From: Marinoscillum furvescens DSM 4134
Lineage (GTDB): Bacteria; Bacteroidota; Bacteroidia; Cytophagales; Cyclobacteriaceae
Assembly: GCF_003386095.1 (NCBI RefSeq)
Contig: NZ_QREG01000004.1
Location: forward strand, 284,929 to 348,928
Length of the DNA: 64,000 nt
Direction: 5' to 3'
In this document: positions 10,201 through 18,404 of the stretch, in pieces
Numbering within the stretch: position 1 is the first letter of the stretch
Layout: every line of letters starts with the position of its first letter
The notes under the pieces: generated by a model
Databases searched by the model: none
What the model saw: only the letters and a program-made list of their open reading frames with translations
Told to the model about the DNA's origin: nothing
Made by a program: the position numbers and the translations under genes

Positions 10201-13196
10201 GCATCAGTGCAGAAGTCACTCCGGTGATCTGCAATGGCGCCAATGATGGAGCTATAGACCTCACAGTTACACGAACCGGCTCGCCTCAACACCCCTTTCC
10301 AGACATTTTCTGGACCAAAGATGGTGTGGCTTTCGCCGAAAATGTAACCGATATCAATAATCTGGAGCCAGCCACCTATGCCGTAACTGTGGAAGACGAA
10401 TATGGCTGTGTACGTACTGCCAGTTATGAGGTGGAAGAGTATCCAGAGCTGGATTTTAATGCCACTGTGGTGGAAAACGAATGCGATGGAGATGCTGCAG
10501 GTTCGATTACGCTGGACATCAACGGAGGGTATTTGGGCGGTAATGCCGGATATACCATTCGCTGGTACAAAGGAGGTACAGTGAATGGATTGCAAAACGA
10601 TAAGACTTCATGGAAAAACCTGGAAGACGCCATCTACCGGGTGGTGATCGCTGACTCAGTGGGATGTAGCAGAGACACTACCATTACCCTTTCGGCTCCT
10701 GAGCCAATAGCCGCTACGGCCTCTGTGCAAGACATCAAATGCAAAGGAGAAGAAACCGGGTACATAGCTCTTGAGGTTTCGGGAGGTACAGCGCCCTATT
10801 CCATCCTGTGGAAGAAAAATAATGCACTAGGAGAAGATATCAGTACGGAAGACTCTATCTACAATCTCGCTCCTGGCGATTACTACGTGCAGATAGATGA
10901 TGCTAATGACTGTGATGCTTTTACGGCGACTTATACCATTTCGGAGCCAGCCACTGTTTACCAGATTTCTTTAAACCCTACCGAAATTCAGTGTGTGGAT
11001 GAAAGCAACGGAGCCTTGGAGCTATCGATCAGTGCTGATGGCGGGCACCCAGACGATTATACCGTGTCGTGGACGCGAAATGGGGTGGCGCTCTTTTCTG
11101 AGGCCAATGTGACAGTAGCTGCCGGATCTACTATTTCTGATCTGGACTCGGCAGTATATGAGGTGACCGTGCAGGATGCAAACGGCTGTGAGCGCACAGC
11201 CAGCTATACTATGGATGACCCGGATCAAATCTACTTCCGGCCTGAAATCACCCCCGTAACCTGCAATGGCTATAGCGATGGAGGGATCACCCTGGACCCT
11301 ACTGGTGGCTATGGGAACTTTACTGTAAAGTGGGAGAGCCAAACCAGCGGCACCCTTGCCGACACAGATTTCGACCTGGCCAATATCCCAGGAGATAAAT
11401 ATACCGTAACACTCACAGACGAAAAGGGGTGCGCTATCGATACCATAATCTTTGTGGATGACCCGGCACCTATCGTCGTTAATGCTACCATTACGGATCC
11501 CAAGTGTACTGGTGGGGCGGATGGTGCCATCAGTATAGAAGTAAGCAATGGCACGCCTCCATATAGCTATCGCTGGTTGTTGGATGATCGGCTGATTAGT
11601 ACGGAGCAAAATATTTCTGAGTTGGTCGCAGGTACCTACGAGCTGGAAGTGACTGATCAGCAGCTCTGTACTTTTACTGCCAACGACTATATAGTGAGCG
11701 ATCCTCCATCAGATTTTAGCATCTCCGGAGTGATCGATAAAGTCACCTGTTTTGATGACCTGGACGGGGCTATAGATGTGACCATAGAAGTAACTGGTGC
11801 TGCAGCACTGGAGTATGACGTATACTGGGAAAAGGATGGTGAGCTGTTTTCGCAAAACAGTGAAGACCTGTCGGGCATAGGAGCTGGAAGTTATGAGCTA
11901 TTTGTAGAAGATCAATACGGCTGTATCAAGTCAACAACCTTTGAGATTGAAAACCCATCAGCGCTGGCCCTGGAGTTTGCGATCGAAAATGTGCTCTGCT
12001 ATGATGGTAATACCGGGAGCGTATCGGTACAGGTAAGTGGAGGATATGGAGATTATACGTACAGCTGGCAAAAAGATGGAGAAGCTTTTGAAAACACTTC
12101 TTCTTTTGCCAATAACCTGGAGGCGGCGTTTTACAAAGTGACCGTAGAGGACAAAGAAGGATGTACCATCAGTAGGACTGTGGAGGTCACTCAGCCAGAT
12201 CCATTTGTGATTGCATTGACTTCACAAAACAACACGTGTGCCACGCCTTACGATGCGGAAATAGACGCTACCGTGAGTGGTGGGGTGCCACCCTACAAGC
12301 TTCAGTGGTTTAAGGATGGCCTGCCGTATAGTAAAGAAGAGGACCTGTCGGCTATTCCGGCGGGAGTCTATCAGCTGACAGCTACTGACTCCAATTTTTG
12401 CGAAACGGCCTCTGTAGAAGTGACCATAACCGCACCAGAGCCACTAGGTATATCGGTCATCAGTAAAGAAGATAACTTATGTCCAAATACCGAAAATGGC
12501 TCGCTTTCTGTGCAGGGTACGGGTGGTTCATTTCCATACACGTATTCCTTTGACAGTGCGGCGTTTAGTTCTGTCAACAACTATGTAAACCTGGCCGGTA
12601 GAGATTACCTGCTGGAAGTAAAAGACGATGTAGGCTGTACCTATGATACGCTGATACGTATGCGCAACCAGTATGAGTTGGAGGCAGAGTTTAGCATCAA
12701 AACGGAAGAGTTTGCGATTGATTTTCCAATAACACTGACGGATGAATCACTTGGCGAGGGGCTGGTGTCCTGGTTTTGGAATTTTGGAGATACCCGTGCC
12801 TCCGAAGAACAAAATACGGAAGTGATCTACGAAACTCCAGGTACGTATGCGGTGACGCTCACGGTGGAAAACGAAGTAGGCTGCACCATGTCTAAGACAG
12901 ACACGCTGGAGATCATTCAAGGATACAATTTTGCGGTACCTACGGCATTCACTCCCAATGGGGATGGCCGCAACGAAAACTTCAGGCCTGGATTTAAAAA
13001 CGTTACTTCTCTGGTGATGCGTGTGCAGAACCGAAATGGGCAGATCGTTTACAGCTCAGATAAGCTTTCTGCTTCATGGGATGGTACATTTAGTGGTAAA
13101 GACGTACCTCAGGGGTCTTACTATTATGAGATCACGTATACGGCCAAATCTGGCGTGACCCGTAAAGCTTCAGGGAAAATATTCTTGATGAGGTAA
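7212..13196 (+). CDS. Giant SprB-repeat adhesin with PKD and gliding-motility C-terminal domain
   Basis: A secreted surface protein of 1,994 residues. It has a signal peptide (MKKLIPLLLIILSFGAHA), then about twenty tandem SprB-type repeats with period near 90 residues. Each repeat opens with C-x-G-x(3)-G-x-I/L and continues with GG-x-PY-x-x-x-W-x-K-DG and a Cys near its end. A PKD domain follows (SWFWNFGDT ... YAVTLTVENEVGC), then the conserved CHU_C/gliding C-terminal domain PTAFTPNGDGRNENFRP ending in GKIFLMR, which serves as a type B T9SS sorting signal. The ATG at 7212 is chosen over the earlier ATG at 7176 because it starts the signal peptide. SprB-like proteins act as mobile adhesins in gliding or as surface attachment proteins. 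Confidence 0.93.
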   Translation: MKKLIPLLLIILSFGAHAQDWNFSLTVTNETCYDAGDGSIDITMSGNISGFNFTWSVADSSDLATPIATGSVGSSSPDLKEFLPDGGYAVTITKDLSTEERTKGAVVGGSTTALTVTKTIVQQNICAGDASGEVQASASGGTPPYEYGLGFGAGAVTPNYTGGFTDNGGLFENLAAATYRVFVRDAYGCDVGNTGGDFQITQPSSIQIQYDTINANCNNEAGLIEITSIAGGTPFDPGAAGPFNYTVEWFDADGTQLTGFDNEAALNGLDSGEYSVTITDKNGCTGVQEFQIFKGFNLEVNSFTNISCTNAEDGEIQVRLDTDSQDDEAPFSLRIYDGNDQEIVPQRKTGIEAGNTSFSGLGPDTYRIEAEGNTGCVLEVSQELTEPSAPKLDSATMSPVICRTESTGSITFYASGGTGNYRYSVDGGANYYTSPTISGITAGTYDLWIQDDNNCPVDVADITVTEPLKEWGLVEVSQSDITCNGAGNGSYTFEFDTSKDTDPVVEDDNIVWKDRDSGEVIATGVFQKDDLEEGAYRIEVTANSGCYRELNFDISEPAALEILGDDPQFECPASLSSAPTEINVNVTGGTSPYTFEWKKNGGALSGESASNTATSSTLSNISDDLTYTVIVTDGNGCDTTRSFNISIPAEIEITLESAITVACKGELTGAIDMSVTGGTPLSSGAYNFDWSKDGSSGYAFTEDLSDLGPGEYQLTVRDLNDCEQVADTVIEITEPATTYEITGTVTNVVCNGDANGSIDVTIDRDAGDAHPDIKSNITWTKDGVAFPEGNGRRDLTGLAPGEYVITTEDEVYGCVKSKTFTVVEFSELLLASSSTQNECFNDANGEISIAPSGGYLAGGSSYQVRWYKNNVLDASNNDALTYSSLTDGTYRVEVTDDMGCEKSETIKLQSPDELVATASITHVACKGESTGALDVTITGGVTPYELAWTKDGATLATVDEDLSDLEAGAYALTITDANDCVSDTYTFNVTEPSTTYSISAEVTPVICNGANDGAIDLTVTRTGSPQHPFPDIFWTKDGVAFAENVTDINNLEPATYAVTVEDEYGCVRTASYEVEEYPELDFNATVVENECDGDAAGSITLDINGGYLGGNAGYTIRWYKGGTVNGLQNDKTSWKNLEDAIYRVVIADSVGCSRDTTITLSAPEPIAATASVQDIKCKGEETGYIALEVSGGTAPYSILWKKNNALGEDISTEDSIYNLAPGDYYVQIDDANDCDAFTATYTISEPATVYQISLNPTEIQCVDESNGALELSISADGGHPDDYTVSWTRNGVALFSEANVTVAAGSTISDLDSAVYEVTVQDANGCERTASYTMDDPDQIYFRPEITPVTCNGYSDGGITLDPTGGYGNFTVKWESQTSGTLADTDFDLANIPGDKYTVTLTDEKGCAIDTIIFVDDPAPIVVNATITDPKCTGGADGAISIEVSNGTPPYSYRWLLDDRLISTEQNISELVAGTYELEVTDQQLCTFTANDYIVSDPPSDFSISGVIDKVTCFDDLDGAIDVTIEVTGAAALEYDVYWEKDGELFSQNSEDLSGIGAGSYELFVEDQYGCIKSTTFEIENPSALALEFAIENVLCYDGNTGSVSVQVSGGYGDYTYSWQKDGEAFENTSSFANNLEAAFYKVTVEDKEGCTISRTVEVTQPDPFVIALTSQNNTCATPYDAEIDATVSGGVPPYKLQWFKDGLPYSKEEDLSAIPAGVYQLTATDSNFCETASVEVTITAPEPLGISVISKEDNLCPNTENGSLSVQGTGGSFPYTYSFDSAAFSSVNNYVNLAGRDYLLEVKDDVGCTYDTLIRMRNQYELEAEFSIKTEEFAIDFPITLTDESLGEGLVSWFWNFGDTRASEEQNTEVIYETPGTYAVTLTVENEVGCTMSKTDTLEIIQGYNFAVPTAFTPNGDGRNENFRPGFKNVTSLVMRVQNRNGQIVYSSDKLSASWDGTFSGKDVPQGSYYYEITYTAKSGVTRKASGKIFLMR

Positions 13197-13200
13197 AAAA

Positions 13201-13229
13201 AATGGGCGTTATTAAAACGCCCATTTTTT
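13201..13229. terminator. Bidirectional terminator between convergent genes
   Basis: Arms AATGGGCGTT and AACGCCCATT around a 5-base loop, with A-runs on the left and T-runs on the right, so it can end both the adhesin transcript and the epimerase transcript. Its left part lies beyond the epimerase stop, and its right arm encodes the last residues (WAF) of the epimerase. Confidence 0.85.
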
Positions 13230-14132
13230 ATGAAAGTCTTCCATTTGCTCTTTAAACGTTTGCTTTTCGCCCAGCTCCATGTGTGCTGCCAGCTTTAGGT
13301 CTGTACTGGCTACAATGTTTCTCAGTTTGAGGTGCTGATTGATGAAGATAAATTCCAGCGTAGGGTTGATTTCCTTCATGACGTCCACAATATCCAGAAC
13401 TGCCAGGTTGCGCTCTATCAGATTATAGGTGCCAGCAGGTACATCAGCAGTCAATAGTCTGTTGAAGACGTCAGAGATATAGTCTACATGTACAAACGCC
13501 CGCTTTTGTTTGCCGTCTCCATGGATGGTAATCATGTTGTTGAAGTTACTCTCAAAAACAAACTTGTTGATCACCGAATCAAACCGCATGCTTCGGCTAA
13601 ATCCATAGATGTTTCCACTTCGAATGATGTGGGTTTTCATTTTGGATTGCAGACGAGCTACGTGTTCTTCGCCTCTTAGCTTGGAGATGGCGTAGAAGGT
13701 ACGTGGGTTTGGTGCTACACTTTCGTCTAGTGGAGTAGTGGACGACCCATATACTCCTATGCTGCTGCAGTAGATGAAGTGCTGTACGTTGCTTTCTTCC
13801 ACGGCATATACCAGTTCGGCTGTACCCCAGTGGTTGACCTGCTCAAAAAAGTGCGGGTCTGTGGTGGAGTAGGGGGTGGCTACTTTGGCAGCCAGGTGAT
13901 AGACCACATCCACGTCTTCCAGCGCTTTGTTGAGTTTGCGTGAGTCCAGGAGCTCCCCTTGTATGAAGGTGATTTGCTCATGGTTGGCATATTTGTGTCC
14001 TGTAAAGAAGGCAAAATTGTCTCGGCTGAGGTTGTCATAAACCTTGATTTGGTTTACTTCAGGATTTTGCGATAGCTGCTTAATGAGTTCGGTGCCCAAA
14101 TATCCGGCACCCCCAGTGATCAGTACATTCAT
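13212..14132 (-). CDS. NAD-dependent epimerase/dehydratase (extended SDR)
   Basis: A 306-residue extended short-chain dehydrogenase/reductase, likely acting on a nucleotide sugar. It starts with the NAD-binding Rossmann motif TGGAGYLG just after the Met at 14132. It then has DVVYHLAA, the catalytic Ser in FIYCSSIGVYG, and YAISK as the Tyr-x-x-x-Lys pair. The ATG at 14132 is preferred to an upstream one at 14171, which would put 13 non-family residues before the Rossmann strand. The stop codon lies inside the terminator hairpin. Substrate cannot be read; the epimerase family is broad. Confidence 0.87.
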   Translation of the reverse strand: MNVLITGGAGYLGTELIKQLSQNPEVNQIKVYDNLSRDNFAFFTGHKYANHEQITFIQGELLDSRKLNKALEDVDVVYHLAAKVATPYSTTDPHFFEQVNHWGTAELVYAVEESNVQHFIYCSSIGVYGSSTTPLDESVAPNPRTFYAISKLRGEEHVARLQSKMKTHIIRSGNIYGFSRSMRFDSVINKFVFESNFNNMITIHGDGKQKRAFVHVDYISDVFNRLLTADVPAGTYNLIERNLAVLDIVDVMKEINPTLEFIFINQHLKLRNIVASTDLKLAAHMELGEKQTFKEQMEDFHKKWAF

Positions 14133-14206
14133 GTTTTTATCGGGTTGGAGTTTTGCGAACAGCAGCCGCAAAACTAAAATGATCTAATGAATTAGGATGG
14201 GTTATG

Positions 14207-14863
14207 CTATTTCTTTACAAGATCAGTATGTAGGCCACATTCTACTTTGTTGAGGCCAAACCATCGTGCTTCGCGTTCCTGCATTTCAGGGTCCAGGCGT
14301 CTGGTACAGGGCTCACAGCCAATACTGAGGTAACCTTTAGCATCCAGGGGGTGGCGTGGCAGGTTGTGTTCGCGTATGTAAGCAAAGATTTTTTTCATGT
14401 TCCAGTCCAGCATCGGGTGAAACCGAATGGTGTTATGGGGAGCTTCCTGCTCCACGTCCATCGCGCGCCGCGTGGCACTTTGGTCACCACGTACACCATT
14501 GATCCAGACATCATAAGTCTTTAGTAGTTCGCCTGTAGGGGCAGTTTTGTTGATATAGCAGCAGTGGTCTGGGTCTGAGGTAAACAGGAGTCTGCCCGCA
14601 TGGTCTTTCTGCATATAGCGAGGCATGGTAGATTTGGTTTCTACCACATTCAAACCGAATTCTTCAGCAATCCGATCTTTGAATGCTACCGTCTCAGGAA
14701 AGTGATAGCCGGTATTGAGAAAATATATAGGAATGGTGTTGTCTATCCGACTAAGGATGTGCAGCATCACCAGACTGTGCGTTTGGAAGGAGGAGGTAGA
14801 GAAAAGAGTCTTGCCTTCTGCCTTGTAGCTTTCAAGCTTTTGTTTGATTTCAGCTATTTCCAT
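14207..14863 (-). CDS. cysH: Phosphoadenylyl/adenylyl-sulfate reductase
   Basis: Reduces activated sulfate (APS or PAPS) to sulfite in assimilatory sulfate reduction. The 218-residue protein has the P-loop-like FSTSSFQTHS near the N-terminus and the substrate loop NGVRGDQSATRR. Its C-terminus carries the catalytic Cys in ECGLH. Two cysteine pairs, CC at CCYINK and CxxC in GCEPCTRR, are the 4Fe-4S ligands of the iron-sulfur subclass, which usually prefers APS. A terminator-like hairpin with a competing upstream arm lies about 80 nt before the start, so transcription may be attenuated. The other sulfate-activation genes are not in the window. Confidence 0.92.
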   Translation of the reverse strand: MEIAEIKQKLESYKAEGKTLFSTSSFQTHSLVMLHILSRIDNTIPIYFLNTGYHFPETVAFKDRIAEEFGLNVVETKSTMPRYMQKDHAGRLLFTSDPDHCCYINKTAPTGELLKTYDVWINGVRGDQSATRRAMDVEQEAPHNTIRFHPMLDWNMKKIFAYIREHNLPRHPLDAKGYLSIGCEPCTRRLDPEMQEREARWFGLNKVECGLHTDLVKK

Positions 14864-14940
14864 TGTTCGAATTTAGCACACAAAACAACAACAGGTCCGT
14901 TTAGATTCAAACATCTGCTTTTATTTTATGTGGTTTGAAT

Positions 14941-15036
14941 AAAAAGGAAGCCCCGATCAATTTACGCGGCTCGTAAACTGTCGGGGCATGAGTCGAAGCG
15001 GTCTAGGGCTTCCTAAGCGGATTCTTCGCAACTAGC
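14941..15036 (-). promoter_or_regulatory. Terminator/attenuator-like structured leader upstream of cysH
   Basis: Read on the minus strand, GCCCCGA (14987-14981) pairs with TCGGGGC (14956-14950), stacked on an inner TTTACG/CGTAAA stem, and is followed by TTCC and five T: an intrinsic terminator. The segment GGAAGCCC at 15013-15006 is complementary to the terminator's 3' arm (GGGCTTCC at 14953-14946), so it could form an alternative hairpin. A further hairpin (GATTCT/AGAATC enclosing CAACT/AGTTG) lies just upstream, up to 15054. It may simply end the 143-residue gene at 15111, or act as an attenuator for cysH. It matches no riboswitch class I could recognise. Confidence 0.5.
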
Positions 15037-15110
15037 AGTTGATGTGAGAATCTGGTCTACTGATAATAAGGGGTAGGTTTTTCCATAGTATATAGTAACA
15101 AGAGAGGCTG

Positions 15111-15542
15111 CTAAGATGCGTAAGCCGTTTGGGATACTAAGTAACCCAGCCTTTGGAAAGAATCTTCCATCGACAGACCATTTCGAATGTTTAGCTTGAG
15201 AAAAGCGGTAAGCTCCTGCGCTTTGGTCAGTGGGATGTCCATTGCCGAAAGTATTTTGGCTGCTACGTCTTCTCTGCGCTGGGCCAATGCTCCGCTTACC
15301 ATGAGTGAATCAATGAGATAGTGCGCCAGGGCAAAGCGCTCTTTGGTGTCCTCAGGAAGGCTTGTTCTGAGTTTTTCTATTTGGAAGGGGTCTGCCTGGC
15401 CAAAGGAAATATATGGCAGCTCTTCTTCAATTACACTGAGGTCTGTTTTGCTAAACAACCCCTCGTATTTCGCAATGCTAGCCATTTTATTGATGGTTTC
15501 TTTCTCCTTTCTGCCAGTGAAAATGTTCTTAATCCAGTTCAT
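15111..15542 (-). CDS. Hypothetical protein, 143 aa
   Basis: I do not recognise this family. It is a soluble, largely helical protein with no signal peptide. Residues 1-20 are basic (MNWIKNIFTGRKEKE) and the rest is a series of amphipathic helices with conserved-looking acidic and leucine positions. The size and helical pattern are reminiscent of small TerB-like or helical-bundle proteins, but no diagnostic residue supports that. It is transcribed in the same direction as cysH; the possible attenuator lies between them. Codon use looks like that of its neighbours. Confidence 0.7.
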   Translation of the reverse strand: MNWIKNIFTGRKEKETINKMASIAKYEGLFSKTDLSVIEEELPYISFGQADPFQIEKLRTSLPEDTKERFALAHYLIDSLMVSGALAQRREDVAAKILSAMDIPLTKAQELTAFLKLNIRNGLSMEDSFQRLGYLVSQTAYAS

Positions 15543-15679
15543 AGCTCGTCTATAATAAGTGTTGATTCGTCGACTAATATAGCTAATTCATGGAAGAATG
15601 CAATGAAATAATGCAAAAAAATAGATGAATATTACTATTCTACGATTTATTCGAATTTTTAGAGCCGTAGGGCCTGGCC

Positions 15680-17116
15680 TTACAGCCAGTCGTTGGTGAG
15701 TTTTGTGGCAGCTATGATTCCACTCAGTGTGGCCCCTGGGATCCCCTGTCCCGGGTAAGCAGTATCCCCGCAGTGATAGGCACGTTTGAGATCGAGTCGT
15801 GCCCCAACCATCTGCCAGGGCTTTATATGCTTGTACTGGGGATACCCACCCACAAAACCATGTGCTCGTCCGGTCCATTTGTGCCATGATCGGGGGCCAC
15901 TGCTGTGCTGATAGACAATATTTTCAGGGCGAATGATATCTCGACGTGCCAGTTCGTTGAGTAGTTGTTGTTCCCATTCTTCTGTAGAGATGATGTTGTG
16001 TTTGGGGTTGGGGATGTGAGTACTGATGCTGGCCACAGAAGTGTCCGGATCGGGGCTGCGGGTAGTATCTTCGGGGTGGCTGAGACTAAGGAAAATACTA
16101 GAAGAACCTGCTCCAGACAGTGCGTTGGTGATGTGAATTTGATGGTGAAGGGATTCAAGTTGGTTGTGGGGTTTATAGGCTATGCCCATTTGGAAGGCAC
16201 TATATAGTTGTTCGCTTTTCATGACCTTCGGTGCATAGCGGACTGGAAACTTACAGTGATCGAGCAGGTTGTTTAAGGGGATTCCCGAGACTAAATACTT
16301 TGAATGGTAGGTGGTGTTTTTGGTCGTTACCTGGTACTGGTCACCCAAATCCTCTATTTGAACAACTGGTTCGCGTAATTGAAGATTTCCACCCTGAGAT
16401 GTTATGTATTCCACTAGAGGATTTACCAGGTTTCGCAGGCCACCATCTATGTAGTAGTTGCCATAATTGGTATAGCAAAGGGCTGCCGCTCCAAATAGCC
16501 AATTTACCTGTTCTGCAGTATTTTGAGCTGTAATCAACAGTTGCTGATCTATAAAAGCCCTGAAGTCAGGTGTGTTTAGATGGTGGCGTATGAGGACTTC
16601 TTCGGTGGTGGTCCATGCTGCAGGAATGTTGGCTACATCATTCAGTCGCATCTTTTTGAGCAGGCGGAGGTAATCTGTGGTTCGCTCCGGAGGGAAGTGA
16701 AGGTATCTGGTGCTGGCTTGCCATACAAACTTGCTCATGGTGTAGGCTTCTTGCCAAAACGCACTTGAATTCACCCCAAACTTCTGATCACATTCTGCTA
16801 TCCACCTATCCAGGTCCTGAAAGCGACTGAGCGTTTGGCCATTGGTAAGGTGCACTTGCATAGGCAGGTCTAGCTTGCGTGAGGGCAATGCTATGCCTGT
16901 AGCATCTAGCAAATAGCGAAGTGGCATGTGATCATCCAGTCCTACTAGCGTGGTAGCTCCAGCTTCAAATGTGTAGCCCTTTCGGGGATAAGAGGTGGTA
17001 CAGCCTCCTGGGATCCAGTTTTGCTCCAAAATCAATGGTTGGAGTCCTTTCAAAGCCAACATAGCCGCGGCTGTAAGAGAACCCATGCCACTCCCGATGA
17101 CAATTACGTCGCACAT
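15680..17116 (-). CDS. Phytoene desaturase/carotene isomerase-like FAD oxidoreductase
   Basis: A 478-residue FAD-dependent oxidoreductase. The N-terminus is the dinucleotide-binding motif VIVIGSGMGSLTAAAMLALKG followed by LILEQNWIPGG, as in CrtI/CrtISO proteins. The C-terminus carries the family's FAD-contacting run CGDTAYPGQGIPGATLSG. It belongs with carotenoid desaturase/isomerase-like enzymes and with retinol-saturase-like relatives. No other carotenoid gene is adjacent, so the substrate is open. It diverges from the pterin cluster; a TATTTTTG box (TAnnTTTG type) lies in the shared intergenic region on its strand. Confidence 0.85.
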   Translation of the reverse strand: MCDVIVIGSGMGSLTAAAMLALKGLQPLILEQNWIPGGCTTSYPRKGYTFEAGATTLVGLDDHMPLRYLLDATGIALPSRKLDLPMQVHLTNGQTLSRFQDLDRWIAECDQKFGVNSSAFWQEAYTMSKFVWQASTRYLHFPPERTTDYLRLLKKMRLNDVANIPAAWTTTEEVLIRHHLNTPDFRAFIDQQLLITAQNTAEQVNWLFGAAALCYTNYGNYYIDGGLRNLVNPLVEYITSQGGNLQLREPVVQIEDLGDQYQVTTKNTTYHSKYLVSGIPLNNLLDHCKFPVRYAPKVMKSEQLYSAFQMGIAYKPHNQLESLHHQIHITNALSGAGSSSIFLSLSHPEDTTRSPDPDTSVASISTHIPNPKHNIISTEEWEQQLLNELARRDIIRPENIVYQHSSGPRSWHKWTGRAHGFVGGYPQYKHIKPWQMVGARLDLKRAYHCGDTAYPGQGIPGATLSGIIAATKLTNDWL

Positions 17117-17304
17117 ATTTTGTGTAAATATTATTTGAAAAAGTTAAACAAAAATATTTTGCATTATGTTTGGCAGAAGAATTGTGATCTTTGTACCGTC
17201 ATTGGTCCACCGAAAAATGGACAGAGAGGAACGAAAAAGTGAGAGTTCTGATTGAGAAAGAGAGGATCTTCACCGAGAATTAAGAATAGAAGAAAACAAC
17301 ATTG

Positions 17305-17712
17305 ATGAAAGTAGCTGTATTCCGTAAGGAACATTTCAATGCTGCCCACCGTCTGTATAACCCTGACTGGAGTGAGGAGCAAAATGAGAAGGTGTTTGGG
17401 AAATGCAACAATCCGAATTGGCATGGACACAACTATGAGTTGGTAGTAAAGCTTGTGGGAGAGCCAGATCCTGATACCGGATATGTATATGATATGAAGA
17501 AGTTAAGTGATCTGATCAAAGAGCATGTCCTCAAAAAGTTCGATCACAAAAACCTGAACCTCGATACGGAAGAATTTAAATCTGTCAATCCAACCGCTGA
17601 GAACATTGCTGTGGTAATCTACAACACCCTCAGGGAGCATATTGATGATAATTTGGAAATGAAAGTGACGCTTTATGAAACAGAAAGAAACTTTGTTGAA
17701 TACCCAGCATGA
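17305..17712 (+). CDS. 6-pyruvoyl-tetrahydropterin synthase (PTPS/QueD family)
   Basis: A 135-residue enzyme converting dihydroneopterin triphosphate to 6-pyruvoyl-tetrahydropterin (or, in QueD relatives, to carboxytetrahydropterin). Zn ligands are the His of HFNAAH and the two His of WHGHNY; the catalytic Cys sits in GKCNNPNWHGHNY. That segment, plus DPDTGYVYDMKKL, DHKNLN and YETERNFVEY, follows the animal-type PTPS pattern closely. The ATG at 17305 starts the protein; a TTG three bases earlier is also in frame. folE starts 11 bp downstream, and an SDR follows, so a tetrahydrobiopterin-like pathway is the natural reading, although queuosine synthesis cannot be excluded. Confidence 0.88.
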   Translation: MKVAVFRKEHFNAAHRLYNPDWSEEQNEKVFGKCNNPNWHGHNYELVVKLVGEPDPDTGYVYDMKKLSDLIKEHVLKKFDHKNLNLDTEEFKSVNPTAENIAVVIYNTLREHIDDNLEMKVTLYETERNFVEYPA

Positions 17713-17722
17713 GTTAAATAAT

Positions 17723-18376
17723 ATGGAAGACGATTTTGCAGAGGATCATGTAGGTTCTTCAGACAGCACGCCATTACGGGCGGATGCGTTTGAGATGGAT
17801 GACGAACTAAAAATGGAGTTGATTTCCAAGCACTTCAAGGAAATCATGCAGATACTGGGGCTGGATCTTACAGATGACAGTTTGCAAGGCACTCCGCACC
17901 GGGTGGCTAAGATGTATGTGCAGGAAGTTTTTAGCGGGCTCAATCCCGCCAACAAGCCAAAAGTCAGGCTGTTTGAAAATAAATACAAGTACGACCAGAT
18001 GCTTGTAGAGAAAGACATTACGTTTTACTCCCATTGTGAGCATCATTTTGTACCAATTTACGGTAAAGCACATGTGGCGTACTTTAGCAGCGGTAAGGTT
18101 ATTGGCTTGTCTAAGATCAACCGGGTAGTGCAGTACTACGCCAAGCGCCCTCAAGTACAAGAGCGTCTAACTATGCAGATAGCCAATGAACTCAAAGAGG
18201 TGCTTCAGACCGAAGATGTGGCTGTGGTGCTCGATGCAACACATATGTGTGTGTCTTCCAGAGGAGTCAATGATACCAATAGCATGACAGGTACTGCCTT
18301 TTTTGATGGGAAGTTTAAAGACCAGAGTGTGAAAACTGAGTTTTTGAACTACATCAACTCCAAGACGGACCTGTAG
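17723..18376 (+). CDS. folE: GTP cyclohydrolase I
   Basis: Converts GTP to dihydroneopterin triphosphate, the first step of folate and biopterin synthesis. The 217-residue protein has an acidic N-terminal lead, then the conserved core: TPHRVAKMY, the Zn-binding SHCEHHFVPI, GKVIGLSKINRVV, and the second Zn Cys in HMCVSSRG. The ATG at 17723 lies 10 bp past the PTPS stop and gives a family-like N-terminus. An upstream ATG at 17675 would overlap the PTPS gene by 38 bp and adds no family sequence. It is co-directional with PTPS and the SDR, forming a likely operon. Confidence 0.95.
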   Translation: MEDDFAEDHVGSSDSTPLRADAFEMDDELKMELISKHFKEIMQILGLDLTDDSLQGTPHRVAKMYVQEVFSGLNPANKPKVRLFENKYKYDQMLVEKDITFYSHCEHHFVPIYGKAHVAYFSSGKVIGLSKINRVVQYYAKRPQVQERLTMQIANELKEVLQTEDVAVVLDATHMCVSSRGVNDTNSMTGTAFFDGKFKDQSVKTEFLNYINSKTDL

Positions 18377-18404
18377 TGTAAGAGCAACATAACCCAAATC
18401 CCTA

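Noticed and set aside
8000..12000. Several minus-strand frames of 150-200 residues inside the adhesin gene
   Set aside because: They are shadows of the repeat structure; no signal, start context or family match.
14941..15060. SAM riboswitch or other known RNA class upstream of cysH
   Set aside because: None of the conserved cores of SAM, cobalamin or TPP switches could be found; only an attenuator-like fold is supported.
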